From assembly GCF_002150685.1 (NCBI RefSeq), contig NZ_MSSW01000080.1, positions 1 to 40,786 on the forward strand: a stretch of 40,786 bases of DNA, written 5' to 3'. The notes below the pieces were generated by a model that saw only the letters and a program-made list of their open reading frames with translations, ran no database searches and had not been told where the DNA came from. The position numbers and the translations under genes are program-made. This stretch comes from Algoriphagus antarcticus. GTDB taxonomy: Bacteria; Bacteroidota; Bacteroidia; Cytophagales; Cyclobacteriaceae. Positions 33,204 through 40,786 of this stretch are shown one piece after another (the stretch's first letter is position 1; the number at the start of each line of letters is the position of its first letter).

Positions 33204-34553
33204 ATGATGAAATGGGAACGCCTTTTATCCCGAGGCAGATTTGGGGACAGTCCGGGGTTTATACCTACACAAGTGGCTAGAAGTGAGTTTGAAGTAGATT
33301 ACGATCGAATTATTTTTTCTTCACCCTTTCGAAATCTTCAGGATAAAACGCAGGTATTCCCATTGCCCGAGCAGGCTTTCGTGCATACACGACTTACGCA
33401 TAGCCTGGAAGTTTCCAGTGTGGGAAGATCTCTGGGGAAATCAGCTGGGGAAATGCTCCTAGAAAAATATCCACAGCTGACCAAAACTGGTATTACGCCA
33501 TTTGAAATAGGGGCAATTGTGGCTGCTGCAGCTTTGACGCATGATATAGGAAATCCACCTTTTGGTCACGCAGGAGAGGAGGCAATTTCTGATTTCTTCA
33601 AATTCCACCCTGCGGGAAAATGCTGGGAGTCTCACGTACGTACAGAACAACTAGCTGATTTGCAAAATTTCGAAGGAAATGCTCAAGGCTTTAGAATGCT
33701 CGTTTCCAAGCAATTTGGGCTGAAACTCACCTATGCTACTTTGGCTGCATTTACCAAATATCCTCGTCCAAGCATGATTGCACAGCGGGATATCGCCCGT
33801 AGAAGTCAGAAAAAATACGGCTTCTTTATAAATCAAATAGCAGATTTCGAGCAAATGGGTGCAGTCTTGGGGATGGAAAAATCCAGCCCAGAATGCTGGT
33901 TCAGACATCCGCTGGCATTCCTGGTAGAAGCCGCTGACGATATTTGCTACTCTATCATCGATCTGGAAGATGGCTGCACGCTTGGTTTGGTAGGTTTTGA
34001 GGAAACGGTGAAGCTTCTTGCTCCAATTTTGAAGGATAAGTTTGATCCGAAAAAACTGAAAGAACCTAGAACTGAAGCGCAAAACCTTGGTGCTCTCCGT
34101 GCCTTAGCCATCGGAGAATTAATCGGTGAATGTGTGGATGTATTCGCAAACTATGAGGAAAGTATGTGTAAAGGGAATTTTGACAAAGCCCTTACTGATA
34201 TCATTCCTTCTGCCAAAGCCTTACAGAAAATCACCGACGTTTCCATTCAAAAAATCTACAGGTCTAAGATTGTTTTGGAGAAAGAAGCCGCTGGATTCCA
34301 GGTCCTGGAAGGCTTGTTGGAAGTATTTTCCAAAGCACTTTATCACCAGTTTTATGATCCGGAGAAATTCTCTGGTCAGGACAAAAGCATACTTCGTTTG
34401 TTGCCCGAGGATTTCCCGCTGAAGGGTTGGGGAGCGGAAGTCAATCCGTATCCGTTGCTTCGAAGTTTGGTGGATTTTATTTCAGGAATGACAGATAAAT
34501 ATGCGCTAAATCTCTATCGCAGGGTCAAAGGAATCTCTTTCCCAGGATCTTAA
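33204..34553 (+). CDS. dgt: dGTP triphosphohydrolase
   Basis: 449 residues from the ATG at 33204 (a second ATG is the next codon; a TTG two codons upstream is less likely). The HD-domain metal site is seen as HTRLTHSLEV (H66) and ALTHDIGNPPFGHAGEE (H113, D114), with a further Asp in EAADDICYSIID. It hydrolyses dGTP (possibly other dNTPs) to the nucleoside and triphosphate, so it limits dNTP pools; some relatives restrict phage growth. It is cytoplasmic. It is divergent from the DUF4382-ribD operon and converges on the VOC pseudogene, overlapping its end by four bases. Confidence 0.93.
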   Translation: MMKWERLLSRGRFGDSPGFIPTQVARSEFEVDYDRIIFSSPFRNLQDKTQVFPLPEQAFVHTRLTHSLEVSSVGRSLGKSAGEMLLEKYPQLTKTGITPFEIGAIVAAAALTHDIGNPPFGHAGEEAISDFFKFHPAGKCWESHVRTEQLADLQNFEGNAQGFRMLVSKQFGLKLTYATLAAFTKYPRPSMIAQRDIARRSQKKYGFFINQIADFEQMGAVLGMEKSSPECWFRHPLAFLVEAADDICYSIIDLEDGCTLGLVGFEETVKLLAPILKDKFDPKKLKEPRTEAQNLGALRALAIGELIGECVDVFANYEESMCKGNFDKALTDIIPSAKALQKITDVSIQKIYRSKIVLEKEAAGFQVLEGLLEVFSKALYHQFYDPEKFSGQDKSILRLLPEDFPLKGWGAEVNPYPLLRSLVDFISGMTDKYALNLYRRVKGISFPGS

Positions 34554-34933
34554 ATTACAGAAGTGATCCACCAAGTATTCCCGAATGGATCTTTAACCCC
34601 TCCACTTCGTCCATACGGCTGATTTGAGACCTCTACAACCTTCTCAGATCCTAACTACATTGCATTCGCGAAAGCTGCATCTGCATCTTTGACATATACA
34701 AAAAGTCCAGCGTTCTGCGGGTCATAATCGGCAGTAGCTTCAGCTATCATCAGAGTGCTATCTCCGATTTTGATCTCCGCATGCATAATTATATTCTCGT
34801 CTCGCATCTCTTTCAATGCTACTTTTGCATCAAAAACTTCCTCAGCAAACTTGATAAAAGAGGCAGCATCTTTAAGAATCAAATAGGGCATGACAGCCTG
34901 ATAATTTTCCGGAACCTGAAGTTCATTGTTGAT
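34550..34933 (-). pseudogene. VOC (glyoxalase/PhnB-like) protein with an in-frame stop
   Basis: The frame from the ATG at 34891 reads MPYLILKDAASFIKFAEEVF, then the PhnB-like VOC pattern, as far as DADAAFANAM, where TAG stops it. The same frame resumes at once with LGSEKVVEVSNQPYGRSGGVKDPFGNTWWITSVI and a TAA at 34552-34550, completing the usual VOC C-terminus (GxxxDPFGxxW). Upstream of the ATG the frame also reads INNELQVPENYQAV back to a codon ATC at 34933-34931, where relatives would start with ATG, so the original start may be lost too. A single nonsense base otherwise inactivates it, which suggests recent decay or a sequencing error. Confidence 0.75.
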
Positions 34934-34936
34934 AGC

Positions 34937-35136
34937 TTCTTGATATTATGGTCTTTCTAAAAACACATTCCTCTTGAAAATAGATCAAAGGAAATTCCAC
35001 CAAACTAAATCAAATACCAAAGCGGCTTAAATCTTGTTACTATTTAGGCTCTAATTGGTAACCAATACGTACCTAAGTCTGTCTGGAAACTATATATTCC
35101 AAGCTAATTTACTTATCCGCTTAATAAAACCCATAT
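34937..35136. other. Intergenic stretch before the AsmA gene
   Basis: About 200 bases with no coding frame, no strong hairpin and no exact TTG-N19-TAnnTTTG promoter. It presumably holds the AsmA promoter, which I could not place. Confidence 0.6.
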
Positions 35137-38100
35137 ATGAAAAAGACCCTGATCATCATTCTAGGTGTATTTATATTTCTGATAGCTGCCGCAGTGGCTG
35201 TTCCGTTTCTCTTTAAGGACAAAATCGCTGCAAGGATTGACAAAGAAATTGCCCAATCTGTGAATGCCAAGGTTATTTACGACGTAGATAATGTGAGCTT
35301 AAGCCTCTTCAGAAGGTTCCCCAATGTCTCTGCCAGAATCAAGGATTTTGATATTGTGGGAAATGCTCCATTTGAAAACGACACCCTGGTTTCTCTTCAG
35401 GAGCTAGCTATAGATTTCAACCTTAAATCTGTCCTTTTTGATGATTATCCAACTTTGACTGGAGTGCATTTGAATGGTGGAAACGTTTATATCAAAGTCT
35501 TGGAAGATGGTACAGCCAACTATGACATCACTTTTCCTTCAGAAGAGGTAGCCGAAGACTCCACTGAGAGCAATTTTCAAATCGGTGTCGATGAGATGGA
35601 AATCAGCAATTTAAATGTCGTTTACGACGATAGACAACTTAATTATTTCATGGCTTTGGGAGGAGTAAATGCCAAAGGATCCGGTGAATTCACTGCAGAT
35701 GTCTATGATCTTCCGATCGAAATGGATGCTTTGATCGCAGACATTACATATGATGACATCAGCTACATTTCCAACAAAACTTTCAAGGGAGAAACACTCC
35801 TAAACATTGATATGGAGAACATGAAATTCACGTTGGGAGAAGGTAATTTCCAGTTGAATGACTTTCTTTTTAATCTAAATGGATACCTCGCAATGCCAGG
35901 CGACGACATGGAGATGGATTTCAACATCGAAGGAATAAACAATGAATTCAAAAGTATTTTGTCGTTGGTTCCGGGGATTTATTCAGAGAGTTTTTCCAGT
36001 TTGAAAACTTCCGGGACGATGGATTTTACTGGAAAAATTAAGGGTATATACAATGACGATAAAATTCCGTCTTTTGATATTTCCTTGAAAGTGGCGGATG
36101 GGATGTTCCAATATCCTGATCTGCCAAGACCTGTGAAAAACGTAAACATTGACCTGCAAGTCAAAAACGATACGGACAACATAGATAATACTTCCGTCTC
36201 CATACCCACCTTCAATCTAGACTTTGGTAGCAATCCGATCTCAGGAAAATTGTACCTATCTGACTTGGTCAACTACACGATTGATGCAGCGCTGAAAGGA
36301 AAATTGGATCTGGAAGAATTGACCTCTATTTTCCCAATTGAAGGAATAGCATTGAAGGGAAATCTGAACGTGGATGCCACTGCTAAAGGTAGATATGATT
36401 CCGTTGCAGGTATTATTCCTGCAATTGACGCTAAATTACTTTTGGCTAATGGCTATGTGAAAAGCTCGGAATACCCAGCGCCAATAGAAAAATTAAACGT
36501 CAACGCATCAGTCCAAAACCCTAGTGGCAGTATGACGGATTTTCTTGTAGACCTGAGCCAGTTTGGTTTCGAACTTGAAGGTGAAGCTATCAACGGTAAC
36601 ATGAAAATCCGAGATTTTGAAAAGCTAATCTGGGATGGAGAAATCAAAGGCGGAGTGGATTTGAAAAAGATTCTGGCCATTTTCCCAATGAATGATATGA
36701 CTATGGAAGGCCGCATACAAGCTGATATCAACACCAAAGGATCATATGCAGCTGTGGAAGCCAAGCAGTACAACCAACTGGAAACTCGCGGATCTATGGA
36801 TATCAGCAATTTCAAGTATTCTTCCACAGATATCCCACAAGGAATTCAGATCGCAAAAGCCAAAGCGGAATTCACTCCAGAGCGAATTAATCTGACAGAG
36901 TTCGACTCTAAAATCGGTGAAAGTCCACTTCAAGCCACAGGCTCACTTTCCAATTACATGGAATATTTCTTGGGTGAAAATGGCACGCTGAAAGGACAAC
37001 TGACCATGAACAGCACTAGGTTTAATGTGAATGAATGGATGAGTGAAGATGCATCCGCTGATACGACAAGTACGGAGCTTTCGGTCATTGAGCTTCCAAA
37101 AAACATTGATTTCAACATGTCTGTTGCGGCAAATGAAGTTTTGTATGATAATTTGAATCTCAAGGAAGTGAAAGGAAATATGTCCTTAAAAGATGGTGTG
37201 TTGAGCTTTTCCGATGCATCTATGAAAACCATGGGAGGCATGATCGCATTAGACGGAAAATATGATCCTAGTGATCTGACTGCTCCAGCATTCAACTTCA
37301 ATTTGAATATTGCTGAGCTTAGCATTTCTGAGGCTTTTAAATCTTTCAATACTATAAAAGCTTTTGCTCCGATTGCACAGAATCTAACAGGTAAATTCAA
37401 TTCCAATCTTAATTTCTCAGGAAAACTCGGTCAGGATATGATGCCTTTACTTGCTAGTCTAGATGGTAAAGGTTTGCTAAAAGTAGCCGAGACAGCCTTG
37501 AAAGACAGCAAAATCCTCGAAGGAATCACCAGCCTGACCAAACTCAAAGACGTCAATACGCTTCAATTGAAAAATGTTTCCATTCCGATTACTATTGAAA
37601 ATGGAGTGATGGACGTTAAGCCGTTTGATGTGAAACTTTGGGATTACCAAGCCAATATCCAAGGAACCGCTGGTTTTGATGGCTCGATTAATTACCTGAT
37701 AAATATGCTGGTTCCTGCTGGAAAGTTTGGTGCTCAGGCAAATTCCCTTTTGGCCAGCATCACTGGGACGGAGATGGATGAGAACAGCACAATTCCGCTT
37801 GCATTGAATCTTTCTGGAACTTATAACTCACCGAAAATATCCCTTGCCGGTGGTAGTAGCATAGAGTCTTTGCTGGCAAATGCACTAAAAGCGAGAGTAA
37901 GTGGGGAAGCACAAGGGCTACAAACAAAGGCAACGGAGCAGTTTAACGCAGCTCAAGACAGCATGAAGCAAGTACTTAAGGCAAAATCTGAGATTGCTCA
38001 GGACAGCGCAAAGAAGCAACTTGAGAAGCAAGTGGACGTCGCCAAGGACAAAGCTGTGGATGAGGCAAAGAAGCTGCTAAAAGGGTTTTTTCCTAAAAGT

Positions 38101-38145
38101 ACCCCTGTAGCAAAACCTGATACTACAACTGTGAATAAAGACTAG
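35137..38145 (+). CDS. AsmA family protein
   Basis: A 1002-residue protein anchored by one N-terminal helix (about residues 4-26), with the AsmA opening KIAARIDKEIAQSVNAKVIYDVDNVSLSLFRRFP. The remainder is a long run of beta-strand repeats (GNLNVDATAKGRYD and GRIQADINTKGSY are two of them), and the AsmA C-terminal domain falls near residues 640-900. Bacterial AsmA-like proteins span the periplasm and are thought to carry phospholipids between membranes. The last 90 residues are a charged helical tail rich in Ala, Lys and Gln, probably a coiled coil. It stands alone, with 200 bases of gene-free sequence before it. Confidence 0.9.
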   Translation: MKKTLIIILGVFIFLIAAAVAVPFLFKDKIAARIDKEIAQSVNAKVIYDVDNVSLSLFRRFPNVSARIKDFDIVGNAPFENDTLVSLQELAIDFNLKSVLFDDYPTLTGVHLNGGNVYIKVLEDGTANYDITFPSEEVAEDSTESNFQIGVDEMEISNLNVVYDDRQLNYFMALGGVNAKGSGEFTADVYDLPIEMDALIADITYDDISYISNKTFKGETLLNIDMENMKFTLGEGNFQLNDFLFNLNGYLAMPGDDMEMDFNIEGINNEFKSILSLVPGIYSESFSSLKTSGTMDFTGKIKGIYNDDKIPSFDISLKVADGMFQYPDLPRPVKNVNIDLQVKNDTDNIDNTSVSIPTFNLDFGSNPISGKLYLSDLVNYTIDAALKGKLDLEELTSIFPIEGIALKGNLNVDATAKGRYDSVAGIIPAIDAKLLLANGYVKSSEYPAPIEKLNVNASVQNPSGSMTDFLVDLSQFGFELEGEAINGNMKIRDFEKLIWDGEIKGGVDLKKILAIFPMNDMTMEGRIQADINTKGSYAAVEAKQYNQLETRGSMDISNFKYSSTDIPQGIQIAKAKAEFTPERINLTEFDSKIGESPLQATGSLSNYMEYFLGENGTLKGQLTMNSTRFNVNEWMSEDASADTTSTELSVIELPKNIDFNMSVAANEVLYDNLNLKEVKGNMSLKDGVLSFSDASMKTMGGMIALDGKYDPSDLTAPAFNFNLNIAELSISEAFKSFNTIKAFAPIAQNLTGKFNSNLNFSGKLGQDMMPLLASLDGKGLLKVAETALKDSKILEGITSLTKLKDVNTLQLKNVSIPITIENGVMDVKPFDVKLWDYQANIQGTAGFDGSINYLINMLVPAGKFGAQANSLLASITGTEMDENSTIPLALNLSGTYNSPKISLAGGSSIESLLANALKARVSGEAQGLQTKATEQFNAAQDSMKQVLKAKSEIAQDSAKKQLEKQVDVAKDKAVDEAKKLLKGFFPKSTPVAKPDTTTVNKD

Positions 38146-38271
38146 TCTTTGTGAGGCTGGGCGTCCGCCTCTTCCGTAAGATAGGAAGTCAAAGCCTTCT
38201 TATTCCTAAGAGAATTATCCTCAAATTCCTTTCAGCCTGGAAGCGTGCGATCGGACAGACACAGCATTCAG

Positions 38272-40689
38272 CTATTTATTGAATTCACGGCCAAAACCGA
38301 TGTTGTCCACAACCACTACGCCTGAAGGACTTTGGTCGAAGACAAACTTTATGGTTTTGATCTGTGTAGGTTGAAAGCTTGAATTTTGTTTTGCAAGTTT
38401 CCCCAAATTAAATGAGAAAGTCTGGAAGACAGTTTCTGACTGACTGTCACCTATAATGAAATCGGATTTCCAGATAGTAACTGATATTTGCCGTTGCAAA
38501 GGAGAAAATTCGCTTAGTAAAAATTCGATGGATTGACCAGCCGAATCCACCAAATGAATGGTGAAATCCAAGGGTTTTTCTGCTTTCTTTTCTTCCGATT
38601 CATCCTCTTTCTTTTTTTTACTATTTAAAGTTTCTTCCGTAGAGTTTGCCTTATCTGTTTCTACGTTTTCTTCTTTGTTATTTTTATTAGGTTCGTTAAT
38701 CCATTTACCAGAAGATTTAGGATTGGAACCTTCGGTTGATTCTGCCATCGAGAACATCAAAACACTTGCTGAATCAAGCTGGAAAGCCGTAGTATCGAAG
38801 TTCAAACTGTAGCTGGCAATTAATGAATCTGACACAAAATCTATTGCTTTTTCATCCTTCAAACTATCCTCCAATTCATAATTCCAACCCAAATAAGCTG
38901 CGCGTGATCCTTTCTTACCCCATTTCAATTGGATTTCTGATTCTCTCCACACGCTCAGGTTGTCAGATTGTATACTTCCCGAATCAGTAGAAGTGGTACT
39001 CACATCGAAGTCTTCGTCAAAGTTTGCTATTGTTTTCAGATTTGAATCCTCAAACTGACTTAGGTAGATGGTCTCTGGTAACCAATTTCCCCCTTTTCTG
39101 GCATCGATAAATAGTGGCAAATATTCCTTTTTGTTTAGTAAAGTAGCTTCCAGAAACGCTGAAATATAGACTTTGGCAATCTCTTGCTGGGTGGAATCTG
39201 TCAGCTGTTGTTGGAGATTTAATAAACCCGTAAAAGGATTTCCGGTGTCATTTTTTCCCCAAGAAGTATTGAATTGTCCATGATTGGCTCCATAGACGTA
39301 AAGTCCGGACTTGAAATGATAGCTTGAATCCTGAAAACTGATTCGCTCATATTGCATTGATCCCAAGTAGGAAGACACATCTGCATCCTGAGCTCCATGG
39401 ATCACAAAGTAATTAATGTCTTTAAGCTTTGTTCTCGTGTCACCTGGCTCATATTGTCCATCTACTGGAGCTATGGCTATAATTGACTTAATATTGAAAT
39501 GATATCCCAGTTTGACATTGGCATCATCTGGATAGTATTCCAATTCATTAAGCATTGCGGCATGGGCTACAGCTTCTCCGCCACGTGAATGGCCAATCAG
39601 CGCAATCTTCGTAGTATCTATTTTTTTATAAAAAGGATGATCTGATTTAGAATTCCATTTGTGCCATACTTTAAGATGTTCTAATAACAACCAACCTCTA
39701 GCGTCGTTCTCTTTTTCCAACCTTCCCTTAATATCCGTCCAAGAACTGTTGATAAAATTCTCGTCAACCGATGCTAATATCATCCCCCTGGAAGCAAGCA
39801 ACTCGCCCAAATAATCGTAACCAAGATCTGAATAATCTTGCATGCTGTGGTTACCGTGGACTATAAGCACCAGAGGAAACGGCCCTTGTCCTTGGGGATA
39901 CCAAACGCGCCCGTTAATAGGCAGAGATTTATCATCAAAACCCCAGTATTTCTCCCTCCACCAACCAGAAAACCCTTTCCAATTATCCAAAAAAGCTACT
40001 CCATTGACTGAATCTGTTATAAAATTATAGGTAACCTTATCTGCAAATTCGGGTCGATGTTTATCCTTTCCACTACCATAAGTAAACTTTTTAACGACGT
40101 ATCGGCCAGGTTCTGCAGGTGATTTCCCAAGGATCGCAGCTATTTTATAAGTAGAAAGTAGCGCCGCATTTTCAATGGGATCTACATCCAAACCCGTTAG
40201 CGAATAAAAATAAACCGATGCTCCCAATCCGATAAGTCCAATAAACAACCCGAATATTACAATTACTTTTTTGGGAATCTTCAAGGCAGAAAAACGAGAT
40301 TTTATGAAAATATAATAAGCTGCTCCCAGTAAGGATGAGATTAAAATAAGTCCAGCAACGAGAACAAGTTGTTCATTAACAATCAAAAACAATAAAGGCC
40401 CAGACATAATTAATGCAACCCTATAGATCCTTGGAATAAAAGAAATTTCCTTGATCAACCATGACCCAAGTAGTCCAAGTAAAACGGCAACAATTATAAT
40501 AACCAGCCCGAAAAGTAAATACCAAGGATCCCCTATTTCAAAAGTGAATAATATGGAATTCATAAGTACCAAGGAGACCGTAAGAAAAATTAAACCTATT
40601 GCCGCTCCTTTTACGGCAGATTTACCAGGCGCAATTAGTAAAAATTTTGACTTAATCCATAAAATTGTATTTCTAATCCTTTTTTTCAT
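38272..40689 (-). CDS. Large membrane-anchored alpha/beta hydrolase
   Basis: 805 residues. The first 170 residues contain about five hydrophobic helices. An alpha/beta hydrolase domain follows at about 270-520: PLVLIVHGNHSMQDYSDLGYDY, the nucleophile GHSRGG near residue 367, an acid in HGAQDADVSS, and a His in GANHGQFNTSW. The C-terminal 300 residues are a mixed domain with a highly acidic, low-complexity linker (EENVETDKANSTEE, KKKKEDESEEKKAEK) and a beta-rich end. The acyl or ester substrate is unknown. A TAAATTTG box lies on the minus strand at 40716-40709. It is the last gene in the window. Confidence 0.85.
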   Translation of the reverse strand: MKKRIRNTILWIKSKFLLIAPGKSAVKGAAIGLIFLTVSLVLMNSILFTFEIGDPWYLLFGLVIIIVAVLLGLLGSWLIKEISFIPRIYRVALIMSGPLLFLIVNEQLVLVAGLILISSLLGAAYYIFIKSRFSALKIPKKVIVIFGLFIGLIGLGASVYFYSLTGLDVDPIENAALLSTYKIAAILGKSPAEPGRYVVKKFTYGSGKDKHRPEFADKVTYNFITDSVNGVAFLDNWKGFSGWWREKYWGFDDKSLPINGRVWYPQGQGPFPLVLIVHGNHSMQDYSDLGYDYLGELLASRGMILASVDENFINSSWTDIKGRLEKENDARGWLLLEHLKVWHKWNSKSDHPFYKKIDTTKIALIGHSRGGEAVAHAAMLNELEYYPDDANVKLGYHFNIKSIIAIAPVDGQYEPGDTRTKLKDINYFVIHGAQDADVSSYLGSMQYERISFQDSSYHFKSGLYVYGANHGQFNTSWGKNDTGNPFTGLLNLQQQLTDSTQQEIAKVYISAFLEATLLNKKEYLPLFIDARKGGNWLPETIYLSQFEDSNLKTIANFDEDFDVSTTSTDSGSIQSDNLSVWRESEIQLKWGKKGSRAAYLGWNYELEDSLKDEKAIDFVSDSLIASYSLNFDTTAFQLDSASVLMFSMAESTEGSNPKSSGKWINEPNKNNKEENVETDKANSTEETLNSKKKKEDESEEKKAEKPLDFTIHLVDSAGQSIEFLLSEFSPLQRQISVTIWKSDFIIGDSQSETVFQTFSFNLGKLAKQNSSFQPTQIKTIKFVFDQSPSGVVVVDNIGFGREFNK

Positions 40690-40771
40690 GTTTAAAATGC
40701 AATTCCATCAAATTTATGCTAAGCTAAATTAATCCAGCTTAATAATAGAACCGTCTATACTCTTTTTTTTT

Positions 40772-40786
40772 ATTCTGTATGTACGC
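40772..40786 (+). repeat. Possible truncated inverted-repeat arm at the window end
   Basis: The final 13 bases, TCTGTATGTACGC, match the arm-like copy at 14974-14986 at 12 of 13 positions. The diagnostic TGCCAGT would fall just outside the window. The chance of coincidence is real. Confidence 0.25.

Noticed and set aside
38146..38271. GAGGC...GCCTC hairpin after the AsmA gene as a terminator
   Set aside because: A five-base stem with a nine-base loop and no T-run is too weak to call.
26003..40734. Shared 14-mer TAAGCTAAATTAAT at 26003-26016 and about 40719-40732
   Set aside because: A short AT-rich match that can easily arise by chance; no wider similarity.

Overview
The window looks like a chromosomal segment of a Bacteroidota bacterium, most likely a marine or freshwater Cytophagales/Algoriphagus-like organism. 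The support is: moderate AT-richness; a TonB-dependent receptor with an N-terminal carboxypeptidase-regulatory-like domain; a MurF-alanine racemase fusion; DUF4382 and LytTR proteins; promoters of the form TTG-N19-TAnnTTTG; and start regions with little Shine-Dalgarno signal. No rRNA, tRNA, CRISPR array, integrase or transposase gene was seen.

Layout. (1) 1-1512: an AT-rich PD-(D/E)XK nuclease-family gene between two hairpins, each preceded by an inward-facing GTTATGGGC/GCCCATAAC box. It looks like a mobile gene cassette. (2) 1524-5209: an FAH-family hydrolase, then a well-resolved promoter and TPP riboswitch driving a TonB-dependent receptor, probably a thiamine-compound importer, closed by a terminator. 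(3) 5213-5715: a REP-like repeat and a decayed antitoxin gene. (4) 5752-14068, all on the minus strand: an intradiol dioxygenase-like lipoprotein, YceI and a membrane protein; a self-regulating Fic protein followed by a LytTR regulator; a FabZ-like protein lacking the catalytic His; an amidohydrolase; a secreted M14 peptidase. (5) 14163-14838: three tandem tiny PLDc_N membrane proteins. (6) 14847-15585: an inverted-repeat element and a decayed toxin-antitoxin pair. (7) 15630-21628: a TIGR01777 epimerase and an ion-transport block (ClC, TrkH, TrkA, Kv-type channel), in which a second copy of the inverted-repeat element separates trkH from trkA. (8) 21666-28816: core genes scpA, a flippase-like protein and murF-alr, divergent from dxs and an alpha/beta hydrolase. 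(9) 28806-30735: an accessory pocket with a MNT/HEPN pair, DUF2442 and a secreted unknown. (10) 30772-33069: a DUF4382 lipoprotein, ribD and free-methionine-sulfoxide reductase, divergent from dgt. (11) 34550-40689: a VOC pseudogene, an AsmA-like protein and a large membrane-anchored alpha/beta hydrolase.

Most genes are housekeeping or common accessory types. The most interesting signals lie between genes: the hairpin-bounded nuclease cassette, the TPP switch, the duplicated promoter-operator before fic, the inverted-repeat element family (best seen at 14847-15117 and 19947-20124), and several pseudogenes that still show how they decayed.

Start codons were corrected where the sequence allowed (dgt, ribD, the MNT gene, the dioxygenase, the FabZ-like gene). 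TTG or GTG starts appear necessary for clc, scpA and the DUF4382 lipoprotein. All family names come from reading motifs by eye; no database search was run.
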